Part shown: in pieces, positions 8,253-18,495 of the stretch
Position numbering within the stretch: position 1 is the stretch's first letter
Layout: each line of letters begins with the position of its first letter
NCBI GenBank assembly: GCA_965212165.1
Contig: OZ243096.1
Span: 2,418,001 to 2,482,000 of the forward strand
DNA: 64,000 nucleotides
Direction of reading: 5' to 3'
Origin: RHLJ01 sp965212165
GTDB taxonomy: Bacteria; Bacteroidota; Rhodothermia; Balneolales; Balneolaceae
Notes under the pieces: model-generated
What the model was told of the DNA's origin: nothing
Database searches by the model: none
What the model saw: the letters and a program-made list of their open reading frames with translations, nothing else
Program-made: the position numbers and the translations under genes

Positions 8253-8732
8253 TTGAAAAATAGTTTCTCAGATATGTTCCCAAGTCCAGAAGATAAACTG
8301 GGCTATCTTTTCTGGCAGATCAATATGCTTTGGGTCAGAAAAGTAAATCAATCACTTCAAGAGTTAGGGTTAACACATACTCAACTTATTACTTTAGCAG
8401 CTACTGAATGGCTAAATCATACAAATGATAGAGTCATTCAAAGAGATTTAGCTGATAAGATCAAAGTTGATAGAATGCTAATATCTAAATTAGTAAGTAA
8501 ACTTGTAGAAGCTGAATTGATAAAAAAACAGAGTTCAGCAGAGGATTCAAGAGTAAATTTATTAAGCCTAACAGACTCGGGGAGAGAACTCCTCTTAGAT
8601 GCCATCAAAATAATGAAGAAAAACGAACAAGAGTTTTTTGGATTAGTTGAAGATGATGTACCAGAGCTAAAGAGTAAACTAAAAAAGCTTCTTCAATTAG
8701 CCGAAGAAGAAATGAATATCTCAAATAATTAA
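8253..8732 (+). CDS. MarR family transcriptional regulator of the RND efflux operon
   Basis: The 159-residue protein is a winged helix-turn-helix MarR regulator. The DNA-recognition region is QRDLADKIKVDRMLISKLVSKLVEAELIKKQSSAEDSRVNLLSLTDSGREL (about residues 69-118), including the D-R wing signature. N- and C-terminal helices form the dimer interface. It is the first gene of an operon with the adaptor, RND pump and TolC, and two palindromic operators lie directly upstream, so autoregulated repression relieved by a toxic ligand is likely. The frame starts with TTG at 8253; an internal ATG at 8274 (MFPSPEDKLG) is an alternative that would shorten the protein by seven residues. The inducer cannot be told. 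Confidence 0.9.
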   Translation: MKNSFSDMFPSPEDKLGYLFWQINMLWVRKVNQSLQELGLTHTQLITLAATEWLNHTNDRVIQRDLADKIKVDRMLISKLVSKLVEAELIKKQSSAEDSRVNLLSLTDSGRELLLDAIKIMKKNEQEFFGLVEDDVPELKSKLKKLLQLAEEEMNISNN

Positions 8733-8748
8733 CACTCACTTAATTAAA

Positions 8749-9870
8749 ATGACAAAAAGAAAAATTACCATAATAATCGGGCTTGTTGTATTGGCAGGTT
8801 CAATTATGTTATTTAATATTCTATCATCAGGCCCGGCTGAAGAAGAACAATTAATATCGAATAGTGTATCTGCCGTTGGAGTCCCTGTTATTGTTGCAAA
8901 CCCATCTAGTATCAATACTCAGATACATTTTACTGGAAGAGTAATACCTAAAGACAGGTTAGAACTTTACGCTGAGGTATCTGGAACCTTAGCAAGTGGT
9001 GATAAACCATTTAAGTCGGGTACTAAATTTAGTAAAGGTGATGTGTTAATGAAAATTGATGAAAGAGAGCAAAAACAAGCTGTTTTAAATCAAAAATCAC
9101 AATTTCAGTCATTACTTGCCCAAACACTTGCAGATATAAATCTAGATTATACTAGTGAATATGATTCATGGAGTAATTATTTATCTGAAATGGATATTAA
9201 TAATGAAATAAAGCCTTTACCTATATCAGACAATAGATCTTTTAATTTATTTATAAATGGTAGAGGAATAAATGCTTCATATTATGCTATTAAACAAAAT
9301 GAAGTTCGACTTTCTAAACATACTATAAAAGCCCCTTATGATGGAGTTCTTACTGAAAGTACAATAGACTCAGGTACATTAGTAAGAGCAAATCAAAGAG
9401 TAGGAGAATTTATTAAAACTGGATCACATGAGATAGAGGCTTCTATAAATGCAAGTGAACGATTTTTTATTAGTGTAGGCGATATAGTTCAAGTATCAAT
9501 AGAAGGGAGTAACTCGCAAATTTTAAGTGCAAAAATAGACAGGATTAATTCAAAAATAGATCCATCTACTCAAACCTTGTTAACCTATTTAGAGATAAAA
9601 GGGGATAATATTTTGTCTGGTCAATATGTATCTGGGAGTATAACTGGACGTAGTTTTGATAATGCTCAGAAAATTGCCTCAAAATCATTAGTCAGAAATG
9701 ATAAAGTTTTTCTTTCAAAAAATTCAGTCGCTACACTTCATCAAATAAAAGTTTTAGTTACTGGAAACGATAGCATAATTGTTCAAGGATTAGAGTTAGG
9801 TGACCTTATCATTGATGAGTTTAGAGATGCAGCATTTGAAGGAACTAGTGTAATTCCTATAAAAAATTAA
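8749..9870 (+). CDS. RND efflux periplasmic adaptor (membrane fusion protein)
   Basis: This 373-residue protein has one N-terminal membrane anchor (ITIIIGLVVLAGSIMLFNIL, residues 5-24). Lipoyl-type half-motifs follow near residue 80 (GTLASG...GDVLMKIDE) and residue 195 (IKAPYDGVLTES), then a beta-barrel and membrane-proximal domain (SGQYVSGSI, VQGLELGDLIIDEF). The helical hairpin between the lipoyl halves is short and interrupted by an unusual loop (residues 134-180). It joins the inner-membrane pump to TolC in tripartite drug export. It lies between marR and the pump gene with short gaps of about 16 and 19 bases, in the same operon. Confidence 0.92.
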   Translation: MTKRKITIIIGLVVLAGSIMLFNILSSGPAEEEQLISNSVSAVGVPVIVANPSSINTQIHFTGRVIPKDRLELYAEVSGTLASGDKPFKSGTKFSKGDVLMKIDEREQKQAVLNQKSQFQSLLAQTLADINLDYTSEYDSWSNYLSEMDINNEIKPLPISDNRSFNLFINGRGINASYYAIKQNEVRLSKHTIKAPYDGVLTESTIDSGTLVRANQRVGEFIKTGSHEIEASINASERFFISVGDIVQVSIEGSNSQILSAKIDRINSKIDPSTQTLLTYLEIKGDNILSGQYVSGSITGRSFDNAQKIASKSLVRNDKVFLSKNSVATLHQIKVLVTGNDSIIVQGLELGDLIIDEFRDAAFEGTSVIPIKN

Positions 9871-9889
9871 GTGAAATAGGTTTATAACA

Positions 9890-12800
9890 ATGAAGAAAAT
9901 TATACAATATTTCACTAAGCATGTTGTACTAGTAAATCTGGGAATATTATTATTTATCCTGTTTGGATTAATAGCAGCATCAAATCTTACATCAACATTT
10001 TTCCCTCAACAAGATGTTCAATTTATCATAGTTGAAGCTGTTTATCCTGGTGCTTCTCCAATAGAAGTTGAAGAAGGTGTAGTCCTAAAAATTGAGGAAA
10101 GCCTTGAAGGCACAAAAGGTGTGGATAGGGTAACATCTGTATCTCAAGAGAATTTCGCTACAGTAACGGTTGAGTTATTACCAAATAGAGATCCTAACGT
10201 AGTTCTTCAGGAGGTTAAGAACTCAGTTGATCGAATTAGTTCTTTTCCAACAGATTTAGAGAGAGTTGTTGTTTACAAGCAAGAACCAGTTAATCAGGTT
10301 GGTCAAATTGCATTAACAGGTGATGTATCACCAACTACGTTAAAAAGTACAATTGATGCATTTGAAGATGTATTATTAGCTTATAATGGCTTATCTCAAC
10401 TTCAGTTACGAGGTTTTACTGAACCTGAAATCCAAATTGGTGTAAAAGAAAATGATCTTAGATCATATGGTCTTACTTTTGAAGATATAAGTAGAGCTGT
10501 TGCTGCTTCCAATATCAGAACATCAGGTGGAATTGTAAGAGGTGAGCGTACAGAGTTTACAATTCGTGTAGATGAGCGAAGTTACTATGCAAAAGGGTTT
10601 AATGAAATCGTTGTTAAATCCTTACCTAACGGTACCATTGTTCGGCTTAGTGATGTTGCTACTATAGAAGATACATTCAGTGAAGATACTAACAGAGGTG
10701 AGTTAGATGGTAAACCAGCCGTATTTATACAAGTTACTACTACAAACGAAGAGGATATCTTAGCAGCTTCTAGTTTTATAAAGGAATATATCCTTGAATT
10801 TAATTCACAAAACAATGCTGTAAAAGCAGTACTTGTTGATGATTCTACAATAAATTTAGTTGAGAGAATTGAATTACTTCGTGATAACGGATTACTTGGA
10901 GTTCTTCTGGTTTTTATCCTATTAGGATTATTTTTACGAATTAGATTAGCATTTTGGGTGGCACTTGGTATACCAATTTCCTTCTTCGGGATGTTTGTAC
11001 TAGCTGGTTTTTATGGTATAACAATAAACGTTATATCCTTGTTTGGAATGATAGTTGTTATTGGGATTTTAGTTGATGATGGAATAGTAGTAGGGGAGAA
11101 TATTTATCAAAAATATGAGCAAGGGATGCATCCATTAAAGGCTGCAGTAGAAGGTACAATAGAAGTAGTTCCTTCAGTTACTTCAGCTATTCTTACTACG
11201 TGTATTGCTTTCTCCTTCTTTTTCTTTGTAGATGGTCAACTTGGTGACTTCTTTAGTGATATCGCATTCGTTGTGTCAGCTGCTCTTTTAGTTTCTCTAA
11301 TTGAAGTATTCTTATTTCTTCCTGCTCACTTAGCTCATTCTAAAGATCTTCATCAAACAGAAGAAACAAAGCAGAAGGGTTATCAGGTTTGGATTGAAAA
11401 AAAGCTTTTTTATGTGCGCGACCATATGTATATCCCATTCCTAAAGTATTCTCTTCATCATAAAACATTAGTGATATTATGTTCAGTAAGTTTATTGATC
11501 ATATCAATAGGTGCTATTTCAGGTGGTTATGTACAAACTACATTTTTCCCAAATATTGAACAGAATGCGGTAACTGCAACTTTAGAAATGCCACAAGGAA
11601 CAAGTGAATTAGTCACAAAAAATAAAGTTGACCAAATTGTTGCTGGAGCTTTAAGATTAAATCAACAATATAAAACACAAACTGGTGATACAGTTGGCTA
11701 TATCAGAAATATTGTAGCTAATATTGGTCCTGGTAGTAACAGGGCTAGTGTTAGCTTCTTTTTAATTCCTTCTGAGTTTCGAGAAGTTAGAAGCTTTGAT
11801 ATTTCTCTCGACATTAAGAAAGAAGTAGGCGCTATTCCTGACGCTACTTTACTTTCTTTTATTTCCGCTAATCCATTCGGCAAACCTGTTTCAGTTTCTT
11901 TAGCCTCAAATAACTTTGAAGAACTTCGAAGTGCTAAAGAAATGTTAATTCAGGAAATGCAAAATTTAGATGTTCTTAGAGATATCACTGATACAGATAA
12001 TGAAGATCAACCAGAAGTAAAGGTTACTCTGAAGGATCGTGCATATGCACTCGGTTTCACAAATAGAGAAGTAATTGGGCAAGTGAGAAATGCTTTTTTT
12101 GGTAACGAAATTCAGCGTTTACAGCGAGGTACTACAGAAGTTAAGGTATGGACTAGATATATACTTGAGGATCGTAGAGATATAGGGCAGCTACTTACTA
12201 TGCGTATTCGTTCAGCTAATGGTGGTTCATATCCGCTCGGTGAAATAGCCAATGTTGAGTTTACAAATGGTCTTGTCTCAATAAATCACAGAGACGGTAA
12301 GCGTGAAATTAGGGTGGAAGCTGAATTAGCAAACCTTGATGTTTCTGGAACTGATGCGCTATCAAAAGTTGAAAATATAGCATTACCAAAAGTATTGGCG
12401 GCACATCCTTCGGTAACTTATCAATTTGAAGGACAAGTAAGAGAAACTAAAAAGGCAGCTGGTTCTGCCCAGACTGCCTTACCTGTAATTCTAATTCTCT
12501 TATACGCAATCGTAACATTTACATTTCGATCATTTTCACAAGCATTGGTTTTATATTTAATTATTCCATTTGGAATAATTGGGGTCGCATTAGGGCATTA
12601 TATACATGGATTCCAGATAAGTTTACTTTCATTTTTAGGATTTGTAGCTCTCATAGGCATTTTAGTAAATGATGGACTGGTATTTATTAACGCATACAAC
12701 GATTTAGTTAGAAAAGGTACTGATATAATCGATGCACTCGTTGAGACCGGTAGATCGCGTTTTAGACCCATTCTATTGACAACTGGAACAACTACAGCAG

Positions 12801-13060
12801 GACTAGCCCCACTAATATTTGAAAAAAGTTTCCAAGCTCAATTCTTAATTCCGATGGCTATAACAATTGCTTATGGTTTATTCATTGGAACATTCCTTTT
12901 ACTAACATTATTACCAGCTTTTTTACTTTTATCAAATTCTACACGCAGAAATTTTAAACGTTTTAAGCATTGGGTTTGGGAAGGAGAAAAAATTGAAATC
13001 GATAGAAAAGTAATTGAACCTGCATATGAAGAAGCGCAATGGGAGTTAGAAAATGAATAA
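9890..13060 (+). CDS. RND family efflux pump, inner-membrane subunit (HAE type)
   Basis: At 1056 residues it has the normal length of AcrB-like proton/drug antiporters, with twelve membrane segments and two large periplasmic loops. The first loop follows membrane segment 1 (residues 12-30). The transmembrane-4 proton-relay pair is present as Asp396-Asp397 in ILVDDGIVVGEN, and the second-half signature GILVNDGLVFINAYND occurs near residue 927. The short conserved segment at residues 44-60 (QFIIVEAVYPGASPIEV) is characteristic. The gene ends eight bases inside the TolC gene, which implies translational coupling. The substrate is unknown, though MarR control suggests a xenobiotic or phenolic compound. 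Confidence 0.95.
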   Translation: MKKIIQYFTKHVVLVNLGILLFILFGLIAASNLTSTFFPQQDVQFIIVEAVYPGASPIEVEEGVVLKIEESLEGTKGVDRVTSVSQENFATVTVELLPNRDPNVVLQEVKNSVDRISSFPTDLERVVVYKQEPVNQVGQIALTGDVSPTTLKSTIDAFEDVLLAYNGLSQLQLRGFTEPEIQIGVKENDLRSYGLTFEDISRAVAASNIRTSGGIVRGERTEFTIRVDERSYYAKGFNEIVVKSLPNGTIVRLSDVATIEDTFSEDTNRGELDGKPAVFIQVTTTNEEDILAASSFIKEYILEFNSQNNAVKAVLVDDSTINLVERIELLRDNGLLGVLLVFILLGLFLRIRLAFWVALGIPISFFGMFVLAGFYGITINVISLFGMIVVIGILVDDGIVVGENIYQKYEQGMHPLKAAVEGTIEVVPSVTSAILTTCIAFSFFFFVDGQLGDFFSDIAFVVSAALLVSLIEVFLFLPAHLAHSKDLHQTEETKQKGYQVWIEKKLFYVRDHMYIPFLKYSLHHKTLVILCSVSLLIISIGAISGGYVQTTFFPNIEQNAVTATLEMPQGTSELVTKNKVDQIVAGALRLNQQYKTQTGDTVGYIRNIVANIGPGSNRASVSFFLIPSEFREVRSFDISLDIKKEVGAIPDATLLSFISANPFGKPVSVSLASNNFEELRSAKEMLIQEMQNLDVLRDITDTDNEDQPEVKVTLKDRAYALGFTNREVIGQVRNAFFGNEIQRLQRGTTEVKVWTRYILEDRRDIGQLLTMRIRSANGGSYPLGEIANVEFTNGLVSINHRDGKREIRVEAELANLDVSGTDALSKVENIALPKVLAAHPSVTYQFEGQVRETKKAAGSAQTALPVILILLYAIVTFTFRSFSQALVLYLIIPFGIIGVALGHYIHGFQISLLSFLGFVALIGILVNDGLVFINAYNDLVRKGTDIIDALVETGRSRFRPILLTTGTTTAGLAPLIFEKSFQAQFLIPMAITIAYGLFIGTFLLLTLLPAFLLLSNSTRRNFKRFKHWVWEGEKIEIDRKVIEPAYEEAQWELENE

Positions 13061-14390
13061 AATAATACTCATACTTACAATCTATTTTATAGGATCAGTT
13101 TCGACAGTTTATGCTCAAGATTCTGCCATCAATAATGAAGTTATTACTCTTCAGAAAGCAATTACAATTGCACTTGAAAAAAATCATAGCATCAAAATTG
13201 CCTCTAATTCTGCAGAAATAAATAGTAATAACGCCTCTATAGGTAATGCGGGTTTATTACCTAGTATATCTGCAGCTGGTTCATATTCAGGTTCACTTAC
13301 TGATACTGAATTTAAAATTATTGGACAACCAACAAATAAAGTTGATGGAGCTAGCTCCAATACTACTGCAGGATCAATTTCAGCAAATTATTTGTTATTT
13401 GATGGATTTGGAAACTACTACAGGTTTCAATCTCTTAAAAGTTTAGAAGAACAAGCTGGTGTACAAGCTAGACTACAAATTGAAGGTACACTTTTGCAGG
13501 TTATTAGCTTGTACTTGGGTGTTGTTACTCAAAAACAGAGTCTTGAAATAAGTAAAGAAGCCGTTGCAAGATCAATCGAAAGATATAATCGAGTTGCAAA
13601 GAGATATGAACTTGGAAATTCTACAAGATTAGATTTACTATCAGCTCTAGTTGATCTAAATGCTGATAGTGTCGATTATTTTCAAGCTGTAAATCAATTG
13701 AATAATTCAAAACGAGACTTGTTAATTCAGCTTGGTGCTGAACCTGATGATGAGATACGATTAGCTGATAATATTGATCTCAATTCATTTTTAATTTTGG
13801 AAGATCTGATTATTTCATCAATACAAAGCAATGCATCAATTGTTCTTTCACAACTAACTGCTGAGAATGCATTACTTGGAGTAAAGCAAAACCGTTCAAG
13901 TAGATTTCCAAGAATTAACTTAAATGGATCATATGATTATTTTCGTAATGAATCGGATGCAAGTCAACTTGAATTTCAAAGATCAACTGGGTTTTCAGGA
14001 GGTATATCAGTTTCTTTGAATCTATTTAATGGATTTCAACAAGAAACAAGGATCCAAAACGCTCAAATTCAACTTAAAAATAGTGAAGAAACACTTTATT
14101 TAGCTGAGAAAAGCTTAAAAAGAGACGTTATTAATACTTTTGAAACCTATGAGACAAATCTTTATTTATTAAATAAAGAAGAATTGAATCTTGAAATTGC
14201 TCAACTAAACTTCGAACGATCTAGACAATTATTCGAATTAGGACAAATTACTAATACCCAGTTTCGAGAAGCTCAATTAAATGTATCTAGAGTTCAACAA
14301 AATATGCTTAGACTAAAAATAGAAGCTAAATTATCTGAAGTAAGCTTATATCAACTTTCAGGTAAGTTAATTGATGGGGTTCAGAATTAA
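13053..14390 (+). CDS. TolC family outer-membrane efflux protein
   Basis: This 445-residue exported protein has a signal peptide ending near residue 21 (VSTVYAQ). It then carries two outer-membrane efflux protein repeats: the first includes ISANYLLFDGFG (about residues 109-120) and the second ISVSLNLFNGFQQETRIQNAQ (about 315-335). Long alpha-helical coiled coils form the periplasmic tunnel. Length and motif spacing match TolC/OprM homologues. It is the last gene of the MarR-RND operon, overlapping the pump gene by eight bases and converging on ybeY with no gap, and it completes the tripartite exporter. Confidence 0.94.
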   Translation: MNKIILILTIYFIGSVSTVYAQDSAINNEVITLQKAITIALEKNHSIKIASNSAEINSNNASIGNAGLLPSISAAGSYSGSLTDTEFKIIGQPTNKVDGASSNTTAGSISANYLLFDGFGNYYRFQSLKSLEEQAGVQARLQIEGTLLQVISLYLGVVTQKQSLEISKEAVARSIERYNRVAKRYELGNSTRLDLLSALVDLNADSVDYFQAVNQLNNSKRDLLIQLGAEPDDEIRLADNIDLNSFLILEDLIISSIQSNASIVLSQLTAENALLGVKQNRSSRFPRINLNGSYDYFRNESDASQLEFQRSTGFSGGISVSLNLFNGFQQETRIQNAQIQLKNSEETLYLAEKSLKRDVINTFETYETNLYLLNKEELNLEIAQLNFERSRQLFELGQITNTQFREAQLNVSRVQQNMLRLKIEAKLSEVSLYQLSGKLIDGVQN

Positions 14391-14828
14391 TCAAATTAAA
14401 CTAAGGAAATGATCTTCTAATCGGGTCATTTCTTTTTTTTCTTCAATTGTTGAATCTTCATATCCAGAAATGTGTAGCAAACCGTGAATGATAATCCTTA
14501 AGAACTCAACTTTAAGAGGTTGATTAAACTCAGTAGCTTGTTCTGAAATTCTAGGTGCGCAACAATATAATGTGCCTTCAATCTCTAAATTAGTAGCATT
14601 TTCATCATATCTAAAAGAGATAATGTCCGTGACATATTCACGCTTCAGGTATTCTCTATTTATTTGTACAATTCCAGGTTCATCAACAAAAACCACTTCA
14701 ACAAATGAGAAAGCTACATCATGTTGTTCAGAAATTTGATCCAATAAAAAAGCGGCTTCAGAATTTTGGAATGGTAATTCAAAGCCGCTTGTATTAAATA
14801 TTTCTAGTGGATGATCTTGCGCTTCCAT
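14391..14828 (-). CDS. ybeY: YbeY, endoribonuclease/rRNA maturation factor
   Basis: The 145-residue protein carries the YbeY core, with the metal motif IIHGLLHISGYED near residues 113-125. His115 and His119 are the first two zinc ligands. The third position holds Asp125 instead of the His seen in E. coli, a variant common in Bacteroidota-type YbeY. YbeY takes part in 16S rRNA 3'-end processing and ribosome quality control. It lies three bases after the hypothetical gene upstream and abuts the tolC stop from the other strand, so the two transcription units converge with no space for a terminator between stop codons. Confidence 0.93.
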   Translation of the reverse strand: MEAQDHPLEIFNTSGFELPFQNSEAAFLLDQISEQHDVAFSFVEVVFVDEPGIVQINREYLKREYVTDIISFRYDENATNLEIEGTLYCCAPRISEQATEFNQPLKVEFLRIIIHGLLHISGYEDSTIEEKKEMTRLEDHFLSLI

Positions 14829-14831
14829 AAA

Positions 14832-15281
14832 CTAGAAGGTGAAATCATCGTCCATTGATTCAGTAAGTGAAAGTGCGATTCCACACATCATTAAATCTTC
14901 AGGAAGGGCAGTAAAGTCACCTGAGATGATGGCTTCATCCACATTTGCATATAAACTACAACCTGCTGTTTTCTCAACAATTAATCCAGATGTTTTCGTG
15001 CCAGATTTACCAAAGAACGTAACTTGTTGTAGAATATCACTAGCAATAAATGCTGTACAATTGTGTAGTTGAAGAAAAGTACTATATGAGTAAACAGAAA
15101 CCATATTCATCTGTTCCTCATTATTTACATCTAACCCAAGATAGATCTCAAGAGCAAGATGTCTATCCTCTTCTTCGTTTTTAACTTCTATTCTAAAAAC
15201 GTCATCGCCTAAAGGTTTTGGAGTAGATCCAAATATCTTACCGATGGTTTCAATATTCTCTTTTGTAAACTGATGTATCAT
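14832..15281 (-). CDS. Hypothetical cytoplasmic protein upstream of ybeY
   Basis: I do not recognise this 149-residue protein. It lacks a signal peptide and membrane segments, is acidic, and alternates predicted beta-strands (FRIEVKNEE, ALEIYLGLD, MVSVYSY) with a central helix. It ends in an acidic tail, ESMDDDFTF. Two cysteines (in HNCTAF and AGCSLY) are not in a metal motif. It lies three bases upstream of ybeY in the same direction, so the two are very likely co-transcribed, which gives only a weak hint of a link to RNA or ribosome metabolism. Confidence 0.65.
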   Translation of the reverse strand: MIHQFTKENIETIGKIFGSTPKPLGDDVFRIEVKNEEEDRHLALEIYLGLDVNNEEQMNMVSVYSYSTFLQLHNCTAFIASDILQQVTFFGKSGTKTSGLIVEKTAGCSLYANVDEAIISGDFTALPEDLMMCGIALSLTESMDDDFTF

Positions 15282-15336
15282 ATCAATATGTATTTACTGT
15301 GAATATACAACTCAAGTTGTTAACTAAAAAACACGG

Positions 15337-18321
15337 TTAATTAAGACCATATCTAGTTATTTCTTGTTCTGCTTCCTCAATAGTTACAGGTAATGTTGGG
15401 AATGGAGTTCCACCTAGTAAGCCATTTAATTGGCTTGCTATTTCTTCAGCATCACTTTCATTACCAGATTTATAAAGTACAAATTGTGTTATTGCTATGT
15501 ACTGTCTTATCTGCATAATGTTATCACCAATACTCTGAGTTCTTTCATATTGAGTATTAATTTGTGGTCTTAATTTCCTTTGAGTAGTAACATCTCCAGA
15601 TCTTCTAGCCGCTTCAAACTCATCCGATAATTCTTGAACTAAAGTTTGTGATCTTAAGAAATTATCAAAAGCATTACTAAATTCTGTTAGAACAAGAGGC
15701 TTTATCTTAAGTCCGAGAACACCAGCATCTTCTGTTTGACCTAAGCTGACATATTTTGCAGCAAAAAGTGCTTGAAGGTTAATGTTCTCCTCATCAGGTC
15801 TAAATGGAATTTTTTCTTCAGCCATTTTTAAGTAAAACGCAGCGCTATCTGGTTGCCCTTGTTCAACAAAAGTTTCAGCTAGTTGTAAGAAGCTATAACG
15901 ATAATTCCCGAGCATTCTTCTGATGTTTTCATCAAAGTAGGCATTTGGGTTATTCCATTCAGTAAAACTAAAATTGCGTAGTCTACGTGTATGAATATCA
16001 GTATCTATATATCCCTGATATCTTGAATCTGTTTTCTTTGGTATAACTCTATACGCTTTACCTTCAGTTCTAAAGTAGTCACCTAAACCAAGCATACTTT
16101 GGGTTGAAACAGTGTTAGCGAAATAAATAGGGCGTAACCATTCGTTTGTCTGAAGTAACTCAAGAATCATTAAATCCTGTACTTGCATATAATAGACACC
16201 ATTACCTTGAGCATCATTTCCGTATAAGCGGCCATTAACTCTCCAAGATATCTGATCGTCTAATGAATCAACTGGCATTTCAAAATCTGTTCCAGTATAA
16301 AGGATTTGAAGAGAAGTATCGGGTTTTACTCCAATAGCTTCTTTATAATTTCCATCTTCAGCAAAAGCACTTCTCAACATTTCTTTATCGACAGGAATAT
16401 TAATGTTTCTTGGTTGCCAACGATCAATTTTTGAAGTTATGATATCTACTTCTTCATCAGTTAAATTGATTGGCAATGGAGCTGATTCATGGGACCATTG
16501 ATTTTTCAACTGTTTAATATACCAATCAGTATTCAATAGGCTTAAACATACAATACGAACATCAGTTCTTACGCCTTCGACTTCCTGCGCATACCAAAGA
16601 GGGAAGGTGTCATTGTCTCCGTTAGTAAATACAATTGCGTTAGGAGCTAAAGAATTAAGTAGATTTTTCGCATAATCAGGAGCTACATATCTATCACTTC
16701 GATCATGATCATCCCAATTTTGGAATCCCATTAATACTGGAGATCCAAGTATACATAGAGCTACAACGGCATAACTAACAGCTACATTTTCTTTTAGATA
16801 TCCCTTTAGTAATTCTATAATTCCTGTAACACCTAATCCAATCCAAATAGCAAATGCAAAGAATGAGCCTACATAGGCATAGTCTCGCTCCCTTGGTTGA
16901 TATGGATCTTGATTAAGGAATATTATTATTGCGAGCCCTGTAACAATGAATAGAGTAAGCACCGCAAAAGCCCGTTTCCAATCTGAGGTAAAGTGAAATA
17001 TTAAACCAAAAACACCAAGTAAAAATGGAATAAAATAATAAGCATTATTAGCTCGATTTTGAGGATACCGTGCTTCTTCAAACCCGGATCGCCAACCAGT
17101 ATCCTGTATATCAGCAACTCGACCTATGAAATTCCAGTTAAAGTACCTTAAGTACATATGGTTGATTTGATAATCCCAGAAAAAATCCCAATCACTTTCA
17201 TAACGAGCATAATACGCGACATCTCTAGGGTCTTGAGAGTGTCTTCTTGGAAATAAATCTTCAGCATCAGGGTTTACTTGACCCGTTGTATTATCAAAGT
17301 TTCGTCCTTTAAAAATAGGAGTATCACCATACTGTTCTCTTTTTAGATATTTTACAAAATCTTCTACAGTTTCAGGATCATTTTCATCGATCGGTGGATT
17401 TGCAATAGAACGAATCATAATAACTGAATAGGAGGAGTACCCAATCATGATCATGGCATAACTAATGAGTAAAATATTCGCAAGGCGATATTTCTTCTTT
17501 TGTGTATGGTATATTCCCCAAACTAATGATCCTAATACAAGTAATACAAAAGTGAAAGGTCCAATTAAACCATAAGTAGCCCCACCAATTTTATCTGACC
17601 AATCTGGTAGTGTTTGAATAGTAAACGGATACACTACTAAAAATGATGCAACTGCTAAAGCTCCCATAATGCCAAATGAGAGCAATGTGAAATCACGTTT
17701 TTTGAAGTAAACGATAATTGCGACAAAAAATATAGCAAGTAGATTTAGAAGGTGAACACCAATGGCTAAACCAAACATATAGGCAATCAACACTAACCAA
17801 CGTTCATTATATTCTTTATCATGATTCTCTGCCCATTTGAGAGCTAACCAAACTACAATTGCTGTAAAAAACATTGACATTGCATAAACTTCAGCTTCTA
17901 CCGCATTAAACCAAAAAGTATCAGAAACTGCGAACGTTAATGAGCCAACTAGAGCACCTCCATACATGCCAATTTTATCTACTAAAACCATTGAATCAGG
18001 ATGTCCACGATACTCACGAACTAAACGAACAATTATTAGATATAGCAACATGATCGTTAATGCGGAAGCTAGCCCACTTAAGAAGTTTATACTCAAAGCA
18101 ACATATTCTATGGGCATAAACATGGAAGCTACTCTACCTATAAGTGAGTATAGTGGTGCTCCAGGTGGGTGGTTAACTTGTAGTCCATGTGCTACTGCAA
18201 TGAATTCACCTGCATCCCAAAAACTAGCTGTTGGGGCTAAAGTTAATGAGTAGATGATTAGCGACACGATGAATGTAAAAAGGGCTAAATATTTATTCGT
18301 CGTTTTATGATCTGAAAACAT
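15337..18321 (-). CDS. DUF2723 family membrane glycosyltransferase (GT117, TMEM260-like)
   Basis: The 994-residue protein opens with the DUF2723 signature FWDAGEFIAVAHGLQVNHPPG at residues 34-54. The acidic pair Asp36/Glu39 is in the position of the catalytic loop of GT-C transferases. About twelve membrane helices follow to around residue 530, with a large extracytoplasmic domain after that and a helical TPR-like tail (residues ~800-990). The family includes the human O-mannosyltransferase TMEM260, and bacterial members are thought to glycosylate exported proteins using a lipid-linked sugar. The gene is monocistronic and divergent from the SNF transporter gene across a 174-base intergenic region. 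Acceptor and sugar are unknown. Confidence 0.88.
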   Translation of the reverse strand: MFSDHKTTNKYLALFTFIVSLIIYSLTLAPTASFWDAGEFIAVAHGLQVNHPPGAPLYSLIGRVASMFMPIEYVALSINFLSGLASALTIMLLYLIIVRLVREYRGHPDSMVLVDKIGMYGGALVGSLTFAVSDTFWFNAVEAEVYAMSMFFTAIVVWLALKWAENHDKEYNERWLVLIAYMFGLAIGVHLLNLLAIFFVAIIVYFKKRDFTLLSFGIMGALAVASFLVVYPFTIQTLPDWSDKIGGATYGLIGPFTFVLLVLGSLVWGIYHTQKKKYRLANILLISYAMIMIGYSSYSVIMIRSIANPPIDENDPETVEDFVKYLKREQYGDTPIFKGRNFDNTTGQVNPDAEDLFPRRHSQDPRDVAYYARYESDWDFFWDYQINHMYLRYFNWNFIGRVADIQDTGWRSGFEEARYPQNRANNAYYFIPFLLGVFGLIFHFTSDWKRAFAVLTLFIVTGLAIIIFLNQDPYQPRERDYAYVGSFFAFAIWIGLGVTGIIELLKGYLKENVAVSYAVVALCILGSPVLMGFQNWDDHDRSDRYVAPDYAKNLLNSLAPNAIVFTNGDNDTFPLWYAQEVEGVRTDVRIVCLSLLNTDWYIKQLKNQWSHESAPLPINLTDEEVDIITSKIDRWQPRNINIPVDKEMLRSAFAEDGNYKEAIGVKPDTSLQILYTGTDFEMPVDSLDDQISWRVNGRLYGNDAQGNGVYYMQVQDLMILELLQTNEWLRPIYFANTVSTQSMLGLGDYFRTEGKAYRVIPKKTDSRYQGYIDTDIHTRRLRNFSFTEWNNPNAYFDENIRRMLGNYRYSFLQLAETFVEQGQPDSAAFYLKMAEEKIPFRPDEENINLQALFAAKYVSLGQTEDAGVLGLKIKPLVLTEFSNAFDNFLRSQTLVQELSDEFEAARRSGDVTTQRKLRPQINTQYERTQSIGDNIMQIRQYIAITQFVLYKSGNESDAEEIASQLNGLLGGTPFPTLPVTIEEAEQEITRYGLN

Positions 18322-18495
18322 GTATGTATTATCCGGATGAAAAGTTTTGGATAGTCAATTTATTACCTTTATGATAGGCTTGCAATTATAGGCATAGCCT
18401 AAATCTATTCAAAATAGATCCGCTTAAATTTACAAACCATTTTGACATTTTAACGAGTCAAATTTCAACCTATTTTCTAATTAACATTTATTTGC